Of a stretch of DNA of 20,739 nucleotides, positions 7,441-13,689 are shown in pieces (positions within the stretch are counted from its first letter, which is position 1; the number at the start of each line of letters is the position of its first letter). The position numbers and the translations under genes are program-made. Below the pieces are notes generated by a model that saw only the letters and a list, made by a program, of their open reading frames with translations, was not told the origin of the DNA and made no database searches. The stretch covers positions 1 to 20,739 of the forward strand of contig JAAYXX010000013.1 of NCBI GenBank assembly GCA_012515695.1. Reading direction: 5' to 3'. Source of the DNA: Chloroflexota bacterium (GTDB taxonomy: Bacteria > Chloroflexota > Anaerolineae > UBA1429).

Positions 7441-8373
7441 TCAGCTTTTCTCGCTCGCCTCTTCCCTGGAAGCGAGCGCAATCCCGGCCAGAATCAAGAC
7501 GCCCCCCGCCAACGCGGCGATAGAGGGGACCTCGTGCAAGATCAGCGCGGCCAACAGCGTCGCGCCCACCGGCTCCCCCAAAATAGCCAACGTCACGACC
7601 AGGGGCGAGACATGCGCCAGCGCCCAGTTAAAGGTAGAGTGGCCCAAAATCTGCGGCACCACCGCCAACAGGAAGAGATACACATACGTCTGCGGGGCAT
7701 ATCCCCATAACGGCTGCCCGGTCAGCAGGCAGAACAACAGCAACCAGCCCCCCGCCAGCCCATAGCAGGGCCAGACATAGGCCAGCGTGGACAGCTTGCG
7801 GCGGACGGCATACCCCAGCAAGATATAGGCCGAGGCGGCCAGCGCCCCCAACAACGCCAGCGCATCCCCCAGCAGCGCCTTCCCCGATATCCCCAAATCG
7901 CCATAGCTGATCAGCACGCTGCCCGCCAGCGCCACCACAATAGCCGCTACCTTGACTCGCCCCAGGCGTTGCTTGAGCAAAAAGTGGGACGCCAGCCCCA
8001 CATAGATGGGGTTGGTAGTTACCAGAATTACAGAACTGGCGACCGTGGTATACTCCAGCGAGGTAATCCACGTGGCAAAGTGCAGCGCCAGCACCACGCT
8101 GGATAAAAGCAGCAGCCGCATCTCGCGGCGGGTGAGGCGCGCCCGCTCACGCCGCCAACGGGGAAGCGCCAACGGCGTCAGCAGGGCCGTAGCCAGCAAC
8201 ATGCGCCACGCCCCCACCGCCAGCGGCGACGCCACCCCATCCCCCGCCAACCGAATGAGGATGGACGCGGTGGAGAGGGCCACGATGCCCCCGCCCAGCG
8301 CCAGCCACCGATAGCGGCTGGGCCGGGGCGCGACAATGGATTCCCGTTGAGAAGTTGGCGCATGTGTTGTCAT
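7441..8373 (-). CDS. EamA/DMT-superfamily transporter
   Basis: This 310-residue integral membrane protein has about ten hydrophobic helices in two tandem EamA repeats (about 28-160 and 165-300), the usual size and layout of drug/metabolite exporters such as RhaT- or YdcZ-like permeases. Characteristic segments include the first-helix stretch ending in ASILIRLAGDG and the second-repeat ILGEPVGATLLAALILHE. It converges on the sensor kinase gene with only eight bases between the stop codons and no clear terminator. No ribosome site precedes the ATG at 8373. Instead a -10 box ends six bases upstream, implying a leaderless mRNA. The substrate could be an amino acid, a metabolite or a drug, and nothing nearby decides it. 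Confidence 0.9.
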   Translation of the reverse strand: MTTHAPTSQRESIVAPRPSRYRWLALGGGIVALSTASILIRLAGDGVASPLAVGAWRMLLATALLTPLALPRWRRERARLTRREMRLLLLSSVVLALHFATWITSLEYTTVASSVILVTTNPIYVGLASHFLLKQRLGRVKVAAIVVALAGSVLISYGDLGISGKALLGDALALLGALAASAYILLGYAVRRKLSTLAYVWPCYGLAGGWLLLFCLLTGQPLWGYAPQTYVYLFLLAVVPQILGHSTFNWALAHVSPLVVTLAILGEPVGATLLAALILHEVPSIAALAGGVLILAGIALASREEASEKS

Positions 8374-8379
8374 GGCTGC

Positions 8380-8407
8380 ATTGTATCTAGCTCGCGATAT
8401 CTGGCAA
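8380..8407 (-). promoter_or_regulatory. Promoter giving a leaderless EamA transcript
   Basis: On the minus strand, TTGCCA (8402-8407), a 16-bp spacer and TACAAT (8380-8385, 5/6) place the start point at or next to the A of the ATG (8373). The absence of any purine-rich ribosome site fits leaderless translation. Confidence 0.55.
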
Positions 8408-8431
8408 TTGATGGAGGTTCGAAAGTAGGCC

Positions 8432-8458
8432 CCGCCTGGGACATTCAGTCCCAGGCGG
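8432..8458. repeat. TTCAGT-loop hairpin repeat, copy 1
   Basis: CCGCCTGGGAC (8432-8442), ATTCA loop and GTCCCAGGCGG (8448-8458) form a perfect 11-bp hairpin. Related hairpins with AC-NTTCA-GT centres occur at 8742-8762 and, twice, at 16798-16855. The shared linker GGAAAGAGGAAACCCG follows. Confidence 0.7.
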
Positions 8459-8469
8459 CGGAAAGAGGA

Positions 8470-8713
8470 AACCCGCTAATGAGTTTTAACAAAATAGTTC
8501 GGTAACAGCCGTTGCGATGGGCGGTTGAAACCGCGGCAACCTTTGCCAAGTCCACCTGCGTGGACTACAGTCGCCCCTTCGGCGACTGCAAATCAGCCCA
8601 CGAAGGTGGGCGCGCCAACTTGTTGGCGATCGCAAGGGTTGGTGCAGTTTCAACTGCCTATGAGATGGCACGCCGGGTTACCGAACTATTTTTTAAACTT
8701 TCATAAGCGGGTT
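8470..8713. repeat. Structured multi-hairpin repeat (type B), copy 1, with long terminal inverted repeats
   Basis: The ends read AACCCGCT (8470-8477) and AGCGGGTT (8706-8713). Just inside, AAAATAGTTCGGTAAC (8491-8506) is perfectly inverted at 8677-8692. Next, a 27-nt arm (8520-8546) pairs with 8632-8658, with wobbles and few mismatches. The apical region holds four hairpins: 8550-8565, 8570-8586, 8596-8611 and 8613-8628. The layout is that of a cruciform or a multibranched RNA. No ORF inside is credible. It lies between the tails of the convergently spaced EamA upstream region and the GNAT 3' end, and interrupts a TTCAGT-hairpin repeat. Confidence 0.75.
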
Positions 8714-8741
8714 AATGCACTTGCACTTTTCCATACACCAG

Positions 8742-8762
8742 CCCGGCACCTTCAGTGCTGGG
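8742..8762. repeat. TTCAGT-loop hairpin repeat, copy 2
   Basis: CCCGGCAC (8742-8749), CTTCA loop and GTGCTGGG (8755-8762) form an 8-bp hairpin with one G-T pair. The same hairpin, inverted, is at 16798-16818. A GGCGGGCCTAC-like stretch just right of it is roughly inverted relative to GTAGGCCCCGCC at about 8425-8436, suggesting that the two hairpins bracket a larger repeat unit. Confidence 0.65.
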
Positions 8763-8816
8763 GGGCGGGCCTACGCCTGGACATCATCCTCGCAAGTTTC
8801 GGGTATCCCGTATGCT

Positions 8817-9749
8817 CTAGCGCCCCTGCTGGAGCGTGCGGCCAAGCAGCAGGCGATAGGGGCGATACCCCAGCCGGGCGTAGGTAGCCTGAGCGGGCGC
8901 ATTCCAGAGCTGCGTAGTCACCGAGGCAAAACGCGCCCCCAGCGCATAGCCCCGCTGCAACGCAAGGCCCACCAGCGCCGCGCCAATCCCCTGGCGGCGG
9001 TGCTTCTCCTGCACCGACAGCCCCCAGATGCTCACACAGGGCGCGCCCAGCCGCTCGGCCACCTGGGGCAGCAACACCCACCCCACATAGCCCGCCTCCT
9101 CGTCGCGCACATAGGCCCGCGCCATAAACGGCTCAAAGCCTAGCCACGAGTCGCGCATAGGCGCGTGGGCCATGTTGGCAGGCGACTCGACCAGTTCCAG
9201 CGGCACCTCGGCGCGCGGCATCGCCACCGGCTCTCGCAACTCGGCCGCCATCAAGAGCGACTCGCAGGTCGAGCGGTAGCCGCTGGTGGCAAAGGCAAGC
9301 TGGATATGGGGCATGGTCGCTACGCCCATCGGCTCCCCGCCCAGCCACAACCCCCGATAGAAGGGATAGCCCATCAACGGACTCATCGCCAGACAAAGCC
9401 CCTGCTTGTGTTGCCGCAGCCAGGCAGTGGCCTGGGACACCAGAGCGTGCCCGATCTTGAGCTGATCGCGCGCGTACAACAGCATCACAATGCGCGGGAC
9501 CGGCTTGACCGCGTCGCTCCACGGCTCGGTGCCGGGAGTTACGCAGGCGTGCGTCCACCCCACGACCCGCCCCTGCTCCACGGCGACAAACAGCCCGCCG
9601 GGATCAAAGGCGGGCTTGCGCTCGATCAGTTCGACGAATCGCTGCGGGTCCAGCGGCGCAATGTGTGGCTCGTCTACCGTCTCGGCATTATACAGGGCTA
9701 CCATGCCCTCCAAGAAATCCTGCCGATAGGTTTCAATAGATAAAGTCAT
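8817..9749 (-). CDS. GNAT-family N-acetyltransferase, two-domain
   Basis: This 310-residue protein is about twice the size of a single GNAT domain. The C-terminal half holds the acetyl-CoA-binding motif A, VQEKHRRQGIGAAL, with the R/QxxGxG signature at 252-256, followed by a motif-B segment ending NAPAQATYARLGYRPYR (283-299). The N-terminal half has GNAT-like strands (FVAVEQGRVVGW, residues 54-65) but a degenerate CoA motif, so it probably serves as a structural or substrate domain. AAAGGA precedes the ATG at 9749, and a well-spaced promoter lies upstream. The acceptor amine is unknown. Type-B repeats sit on both sides of the gene, which has no operon partner. Confidence 0.87.
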   Translation of the reverse strand: MTLSIETYRQDFLEGMVALYNAETVDEPHIAPLDPQRFVELIERKPAFDPGGLFVAVEQGRVVGWTHACVTPGTEPWSDAVKPVPRIVMLLYARDQLKIGHALVSQATAWLRQHKQGLCLAMSPLMGYPFYRGLWLGGEPMGVATMPHIQLAFATSGYRSTCESLLMAAELREPVAMPRAEVPLELVESPANMAHAPMRDSWLGFEPFMARAYVRDEEAGYVGWVLLPQVAERLGAPCVSIWGLSVQEKHRRQGIGAALVGLALQRGYALGARFASVTTQLWNAPAQATYARLGYRPYRLLLGRTLQQGR

Positions 9750-9786
9750 TAATTCGATCCTTTTGTCATATTTAACACTTGCGCCT

Positions 9787-9815
9787 AGTTTAGCGCATCA
9801 CCATCAGCGAGTCAA
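9787..9815 (-). promoter_or_regulatory. Promoter of the GNAT gene
   Basis: On the minus strand, TTGACT (9810-9815), a 17-bp spacer and TAAACT (9787-9792) give a start near 9780 and a leader of about 31 nt. The -35 box abuts the left edge of the second type-B repeat. Confidence 0.6.
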
Positions 9816-9817
9816 CC

Positions 9818-9990
9818 GACAGCCGCCGGATGGGCGGTTGAAACCGCAGCAACCGTTGCGTCGCCATACATGGCGCACCTGCCTTCGCAGGTTCGCTTCC
9901 CAGCCGCCAAAGGGCGGCGCGCCAACTTGTTGGCGATGCAATTGGTTGGTGCAGTTTCAACTGCCTACGAGATGGAACGTCGGGTTACCG
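9818..9990. repeat. Structured multi-hairpin repeat (type B), copy 2
   Basis: This copy is in the same orientation as the one at 8470-8713 and shares its conserved frame: GGGCGGTTGAAACCGC at the left and GGTTGGTGCAGTTTCAAC plus CGGGTTACCG at the right. A long stem pairs 9833-9859 with 9938-9965. Hairpins lie at 9862-9875, 9877-9892, 9903-9918 and 9920-9935. The last is identical in both copies (CGCCAAC-TT-GTTGGCG), while the first three have different but still self-complementary stems. The outer terminal inverted repeats of copy 1 are absent here. It separates the divergent GNAT and glycyl-radical enzyme promoters. Confidence 0.75.
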
Positions 9991-10023
9991 CCGTAAATGA
10001 TAGATCTTGATCATCCTCCCAAG

Positions 10024-10052
10024 TTGAGAATTTGCGCCAGTCGGTGTACTAT
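10024..10052 (+). promoter_or_regulatory. Promoter of the glycyl-radical enzyme operon
   Basis: TTGAGA (10024-10029), a 17-bp spacer and TACTAT (10047-10052), each 5/6 to consensus. The inferred start near 10059 leaves a leader of about 78 nt before the ATG at 10137. No operator is recognised. Confidence 0.6.
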
Positions 10053-10136
10053 AGGGCCATAGAATGCCACGGTACGCGAGGAATGTTCGCTTTCCATCGC
10101 GCAACCCAACCTCACCACTCCGCTCAGGAGGTCCCC

Positions 10137-12296
10137 ATGACCGCCATACACACGACTCACCGCCTATCGCCGCTTACCCGCGAACTGGCCGCGCGCGCCC
10201 TTGAAGGCGAGTGGGGCCGCGCCCTGGTAGACCTGCCCCTTACCCTGGACGGACGGGACGACCTGAAGGATGCATCCGATGAACGGCGCTATGCCCATTG
10301 CATCAAGCTGATCGCCGAGCAAGCGCCCCTGCGCGTTCTGCCGGGCGAGCGCATCATCGGGTCAGCCACCCTCAAACAAGGGCCGATGCATTGCGTGCCC
10401 GTGTACGCGGGGGGCAAACCAGCCTTTGGCAGTTCCAGCCATGTGACCCTGGGCTTTGACAAGGCGCTGGCCGTCGGCTACCGGGGGCTGCGGACGCAGA
10501 TTAACGAACGGCTGGCGCGGGGCGACCTGGACGAGCGGGGCGTGGACCTGCTCGAGTCCATGCTGATCTGCCTGGACGCCGCCGCCACCTGGCACCGCCG
10601 CCACATGGAATTGCTGGAAGAGCGGATTGCCGCCAGTTCCGGCGATGAGCGGCGCACCTATGAGCAGGTGCGCGACGCGCTGCGTAACGTGCCCGAAAAC
10701 CCGCCCACCACTTTTCACGAGGCAGTGCAGGGGTTGTGGTTCCTGTTCGGTTTCCAGCGGCTATGCGGCAACTGGCCCGGCCATGGGCGTATTGACCAGA
10801 TGCTCGGCCCTTATCTAGAGCGCGACCTGGCCGCCGGACGTATCACCCTGGACGAGGCCCGCGAACTACTGGCCCACTTTTGGATCAAAGGGTGCGATTG
10901 GATAGGGGCCGAGACGATGTTCGGCGGGTCGGGCGACGGCCAGCATTACCAGAACGTCGTCCTGGGCGGAATAGACGCCGAGGGCCGGGAAGTCACCAAC
11001 CCCGTTACCTACCTGGTGCTGGACGTCATCGAGGAGTTACGCATCCCCGATTTCCCCACCACCGTGCGTATCTCCCCACGCACCCCCGACAGGCTGTTGC
11101 AGCGTATCGCCGAGGTGCAACGGCTGGGCGGCGGCACAGTGGCGGTATATAACGAAGACCTGATCATCCGCGCCCTGACGCGTTTCGGCTATTCGCTGGA
11201 CGAGGCCCGGCGCTTTGCCAACGATGGCTGCTGGGAAGTTCAGGTTCCCGGCAAGACCAATTTCGTCTATCACCCCTTTGACACCCTGCTCCCGCTCCAG
11301 TTGGCCCTGGGCTTGAGCCGCCGCGACGAGCGCTGGGGCGAACGCGCCCGGCAGATTGTGCCCGGCGACACGTGCCCCGAGTATGCCACGTTCGACGAGC
11401 TATACGCAGCCTTTGGCGAGGCGCTGGCCGAGGAGGTGCAGCGCATTCACGCCATCGCCGACCGGCACGCTTCCAGCGGCTACCCCACCACGCTGGTGTC
11501 TCTGCTGACAGAGGACTGCATTGAGCGGGGACGGGGATATCATGACCGCGGGGCGCGCTATAACGTCTATGCCCCGCACGCGGGCGGCCTGGCCGATACG
11601 GGCAACAGCCTGCTGGCGATCAAGCGGCTGGTGTACGACGAGCGACGGCTGACCCTGGCAGAGCTGGTAGACAACCTGCGCCGCGATTGGGAAGGGCAAG
11701 AGGTACTGCGGCGAGAAGTGCTGACCCGCTTTGACTTTTACGGCAACGACCGCCCAGAGGCCGACGCCATGACGCGGCGCGTGTTCGATGATTTTCTGGC
11801 GCTGGTGGGGCAGGTGCGCGAGCGGCAAGGGGTATTGCGGCCCGCCGGGGTGAGCACCTTTGGGCGCGAAATCGTGTGGCGGCAGCATCGGCGGGCATCG
11901 GCCCACGGCCACCACGCCCGCGATATCCTGGCTACCAACTTTTCGCCTACGCCCGGCTCGGACAAAACCGGCCCCACCGCCGTGATCAAGTCGCATTGCG
12001 CCATGGACCTCGTGCGGCTGACCAACGGAACCGCCCTGGAACTAAAGCTGGACCCGAGCAGCGTGCGCGGAGAAGAGGGGTTGCAGTCCATGATCGGGCT
12101 GCTGCGTACCTTTGTAGACCTGGGCGGCATCTATCTTCAAATTGACGTGGTGGATAACCAGGTGCTCCGCGAGGCCCAGCAACACCCGGAGCGTTACGCC
12201 ACATTGGCGGTGCGCGTGGCGGGCTGGTCGGCCCGGTTTGTGACCCTGGACAAGGATTGGCAGGAAATGATTATCAACCGCACCGTTCAGGTGTAA
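10137..12296 (+). CDS. Glycyl-radical enzyme of the pyruvate formate-lyase-like family
   Basis: This 719-residue enzyme uses a protein glycyl radical and a cysteine thiyl radical to cleave C-C, C-N, C-S or C-O bonds under anaerobic conditions. The radical loop near the C-terminus reads RVAGWSARF with Gly696, 24 residues from the end as in the family. The active-site Cys365 sits in NDGCWEV, and Glu367 follows in the CxE pattern of dehydratase- and lyase-type members rather than the CC of true pyruvate formate-lyase. The start at 10137 is set by CAGGAGG; the frame extends 35 codons upstream without a ribosome site. A TIM-barrel isomerase gene follows after 14 bp. The required radical-SAM activase is not in the window. 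The substrate is unknown; a sugar or polyol is suggested only by neighbours. Confidence 0.9.
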   Translation: MTAIHTTHRLSPLTRELAARALEGEWGRALVDLPLTLDGRDDLKDASDERRYAHCIKLIAEQAPLRVLPGERIIGSATLKQGPMHCVPVYAGGKPAFGSSSHVTLGFDKALAVGYRGLRTQINERLARGDLDERGVDLLESMLICLDAAATWHRRHMELLEERIAASSGDERRTYEQVRDALRNVPENPPTTFHEAVQGLWFLFGFQRLCGNWPGHGRIDQMLGPYLERDLAAGRITLDEARELLAHFWIKGCDWIGAETMFGGSGDGQHYQNVVLGGIDAEGREVTNPVTYLVLDVIEELRIPDFPTTVRISPRTPDRLLQRIAEVQRLGGGTVAVYNEDLIIRALTRFGYSLDEARRFANDGCWEVQVPGKTNFVYHPFDTLLPLQLALGLSRRDERWGERARQIVPGDTCPEYATFDELYAAFGEALAEEVQRIHAIADRHASSGYPTTLVSLLTEDCIERGRGYHDRGARYNVYAPHAGGLADTGNSLLAIKRLVYDERRLTLAELVDNLRRDWEGQEVLRREVLTRFDFYGNDRPEADAMTRRVFDDFLALVGQVRERQGVLRPAGVSTFGREIVWRQHRRASAHGHHARDILATNFSPTPGSDKTGPTAVIKSHCAMDLVRLTNGTALELKLDPSSVRGEEGLQSMIGLLRTFVDLGGIYLQIDVVDNQVLREAQQHPERYATLAVRVAGWSARFVTLDKDWQEMIINRTVQV

Positions 12297-12310
12297 ACAG
12301 GAGGCTATCC

Positions 12311-13231
12311 ATGCAACTGGGATTCGTCAGCGCCATCTTGCCCGACCTGTCGTTGGAAGAAGTAGTGAAATTCGCCGCGCAGGAAAGGTTTGACTGCGTA
12401 GAAGTGATGTGCTGGCCACTGGGCAAGGCCGAACGCCGTTACGCCGGTGTGACCCACATCAACGTGGACGGCTTTACCCCTGACGACGCCCGGCGGGTGT
12501 GCGACCTGTTCGACGAGGCGGGGGTGAACATCAGCGCCCTGGGGTATTACCCCAACCCCCTGACCCCCGACCCCACCGAGGCCGAAGTGTACATCGCCCA
12601 CATCCGCAAGATGATCCTGGCCGCCGAAATGCTGGGCGTGGACCTGGTAAACACCTTCATCGGACGGGATTGGACCCGCTCGGTAGACGAAAACTGGCCG
12701 CGCTTTCTGGAGGTGTGGCGGCCATTGATCCAGTTCGCCAAAGACCACGGCGTCAACATCGGCATCGAGAACTGCCCCATGCTGTTCACCCGCGACGAGT
12801 GGCCGGGGGGCAAGAACCTGGCTACCGCGCCGGTCATCTGGCGGCGCATGTTCACCGACATCCCCAGCCCCAACTTTGGCCTGAACTATGACCCCTCGCA
12901 TCTGGTGTGGCAGCGTATGGACTATTGCAAGCCATTGTGGGAGTTTCAGGATCGCATCTTTCACGTGCACGCCAAGGACGCCCGGCTGGATCAGGAACGC
13001 CTGGACGAAGTGGGCATTCTGGCGACCCCGCTGCAATACCACACGCCCAAGTTGCCGGGCCTGGGGGATATCAACTGGGGACGTTTCCTCTCGGTGCTGG
13101 GGGATGCAGGCTATCGCGGGCCGGTCTGCATCGAGGTGGAGGACCGCATCTACGAGGGGTCGCTGGCGAGCCGCCAGGCCGCCCTATCCCAAAGCGCGCG
13201 CTATCTGCGCCAGTTTATGAGCGCGGAATAA
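12311..13231 (+). CDS. Sugar phosphate isomerase/epimerase (xylose isomerase-like TIM barrel)
   Basis: This 306-residue AP-endonuclease-2/xylose-isomerase-type TIM barrel matches family length. Probable metal and catalytic residues appear in order: Glu31 in VEVMCW, Glu153 in IGIENCP, Asp194 and His197 in NYDPSHLVW, His218 and His220 in FHVHAKD, and Glu275 in CIEVEDR. This arrangement is typical of tagatose-epimerase and IolE/IolI-like enzymes, which interconvert sugars or cyclitols. An AGGAGG site lies in the 14-bp gap after the glycyl-radical enzyme, so the two are almost certainly cotranscribed. The pair may convert one sugar or polyol in successive steps, which is inferred from position. 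The precise substrate cannot be assigned. Confidence 0.9.
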   Translation: MQLGFVSAILPDLSLEEVVKFAAQERFDCVEVMCWPLGKAERRYAGVTHINVDGFTPDDARRVCDLFDEAGVNISALGYYPNPLTPDPTEAEVYIAHIRKMILAAEMLGVDLVNTFIGRDWTRSVDENWPRFLEVWRPLIQFAKDHGVNIGIENCPMLFTRDEWPGGKNLATAPVIWRRMFTDIPSPNFGLNYDPSHLVWQRMDYCKPLWEFQDRIFHVHAKDARLDQERLDEVGILATPLQYHTPKLPGLGDINWGRFLSVLGDAGYRGPVCIEVEDRIYEGSLASRQAALSQSARYLRQFMSAE

Positions 13232-13262
13232 GGCCCCTCACCGACGGCCACCCCCTCACCCT

Positions 13263-13519
13263 CGGCTCCTACGGAGCCGCTCCCTCTCCCAAAGGGCGAG
13301 GGCGGCATACATGCCGGGCGGCATGTATGCCAGGTCGAACGCCTTCTCCCCCTGGGAGAAAGCGGCAGGTATGCCGGTGCCCGGAGGGGCGGATGAGGGT
13401 GATCTGCTGGCGAGGTCCTGTAGCCATTCACCTCGCTTCTCGTCCGTTACAACCAAATGTTAGCGCCATTAGCCATCCTTGGCGGCTTGATATTATGGCC
13501 GGCTGGAAGCCGGCGGTCC
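13263..13519. repeat. Dispersed hairpin repeat cluster upstream of the glycosidase gene
   Basis: Three modules are visible. First, CGGCTCC-TAC-GGAGCCG (13263-13279). Second, a perfect 12-bp hairpin GGCATACATGCC-GGGC-GGCATGTATGCC (13304-13331), followed at 13363-13400 by an inverted copy of the 5476-5511 block. Third, 13459-13519 repeats the right end of the element at 5633-5691 (GTTAGCGCCATT, then GCCGGC-TGGAA-GCCGGC and GGTCC). The reading frame of the downstream gene happens to stay open through all of it, but no start signal supports coding. Confidence 0.65.
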
Positions 13520-13561
13520 GATTAGGTGCGCCCTTGAACCCAAAGGGCGAGAGAACCAGAC

Positions 13562-13633
13562 GCCCTCGCTCGTGGCAGCTCCCTCACCCCGGCCCTCTCC
13601 CAGAGGGAGAGGGAGCTTGGCGCGAGCGAGGGC
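13562..13633. repeat. Large imperfect hairpin just before the glycosidase gene
   Basis: GCCCTCGCTCG (13562-13572) pairs perfectly with CGAGCGAGGGC (13623-13633), and AGCTCCCTC (13577-13585) with GAGGGAGCT (13609-13617). The apex holds CCCTC/GAGGG runs. It resembles the CCCTCACCC...GGGAGAGGG repeats near 5580-5620. It could act as a terminator or attenuator for transcripts entering from the isomerase, but no U-run follows. Confidence 0.55.
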
Positions 13634-13689
13634 GGGCGCGTGGCGCGTGTTGCATGGCTCCAAAAAACCTTTCGAGGGATTATACGACA

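Noticed and set aside
7443..7480. Terminator hairpin between the kinase and EamA genes (CGCTCGC / GCGAGCG)
   Set aside because: It lies inside the EamA coding end, has a long loop, and no T-run follows on either strand.
8470..9990. CRISPR array or tRNA-like cluster at the hairpin repeats
   Set aside because: There are only two distant copies, no regular spacers, no cas genes, and no cloverleaf with a T-loop motif.
12907..13689. N-terminal extension of the propeller protein
   Set aside because: It overlaps the isomerase in another frame and translates interspersed repeats. Propeller homology begins at about 13690.
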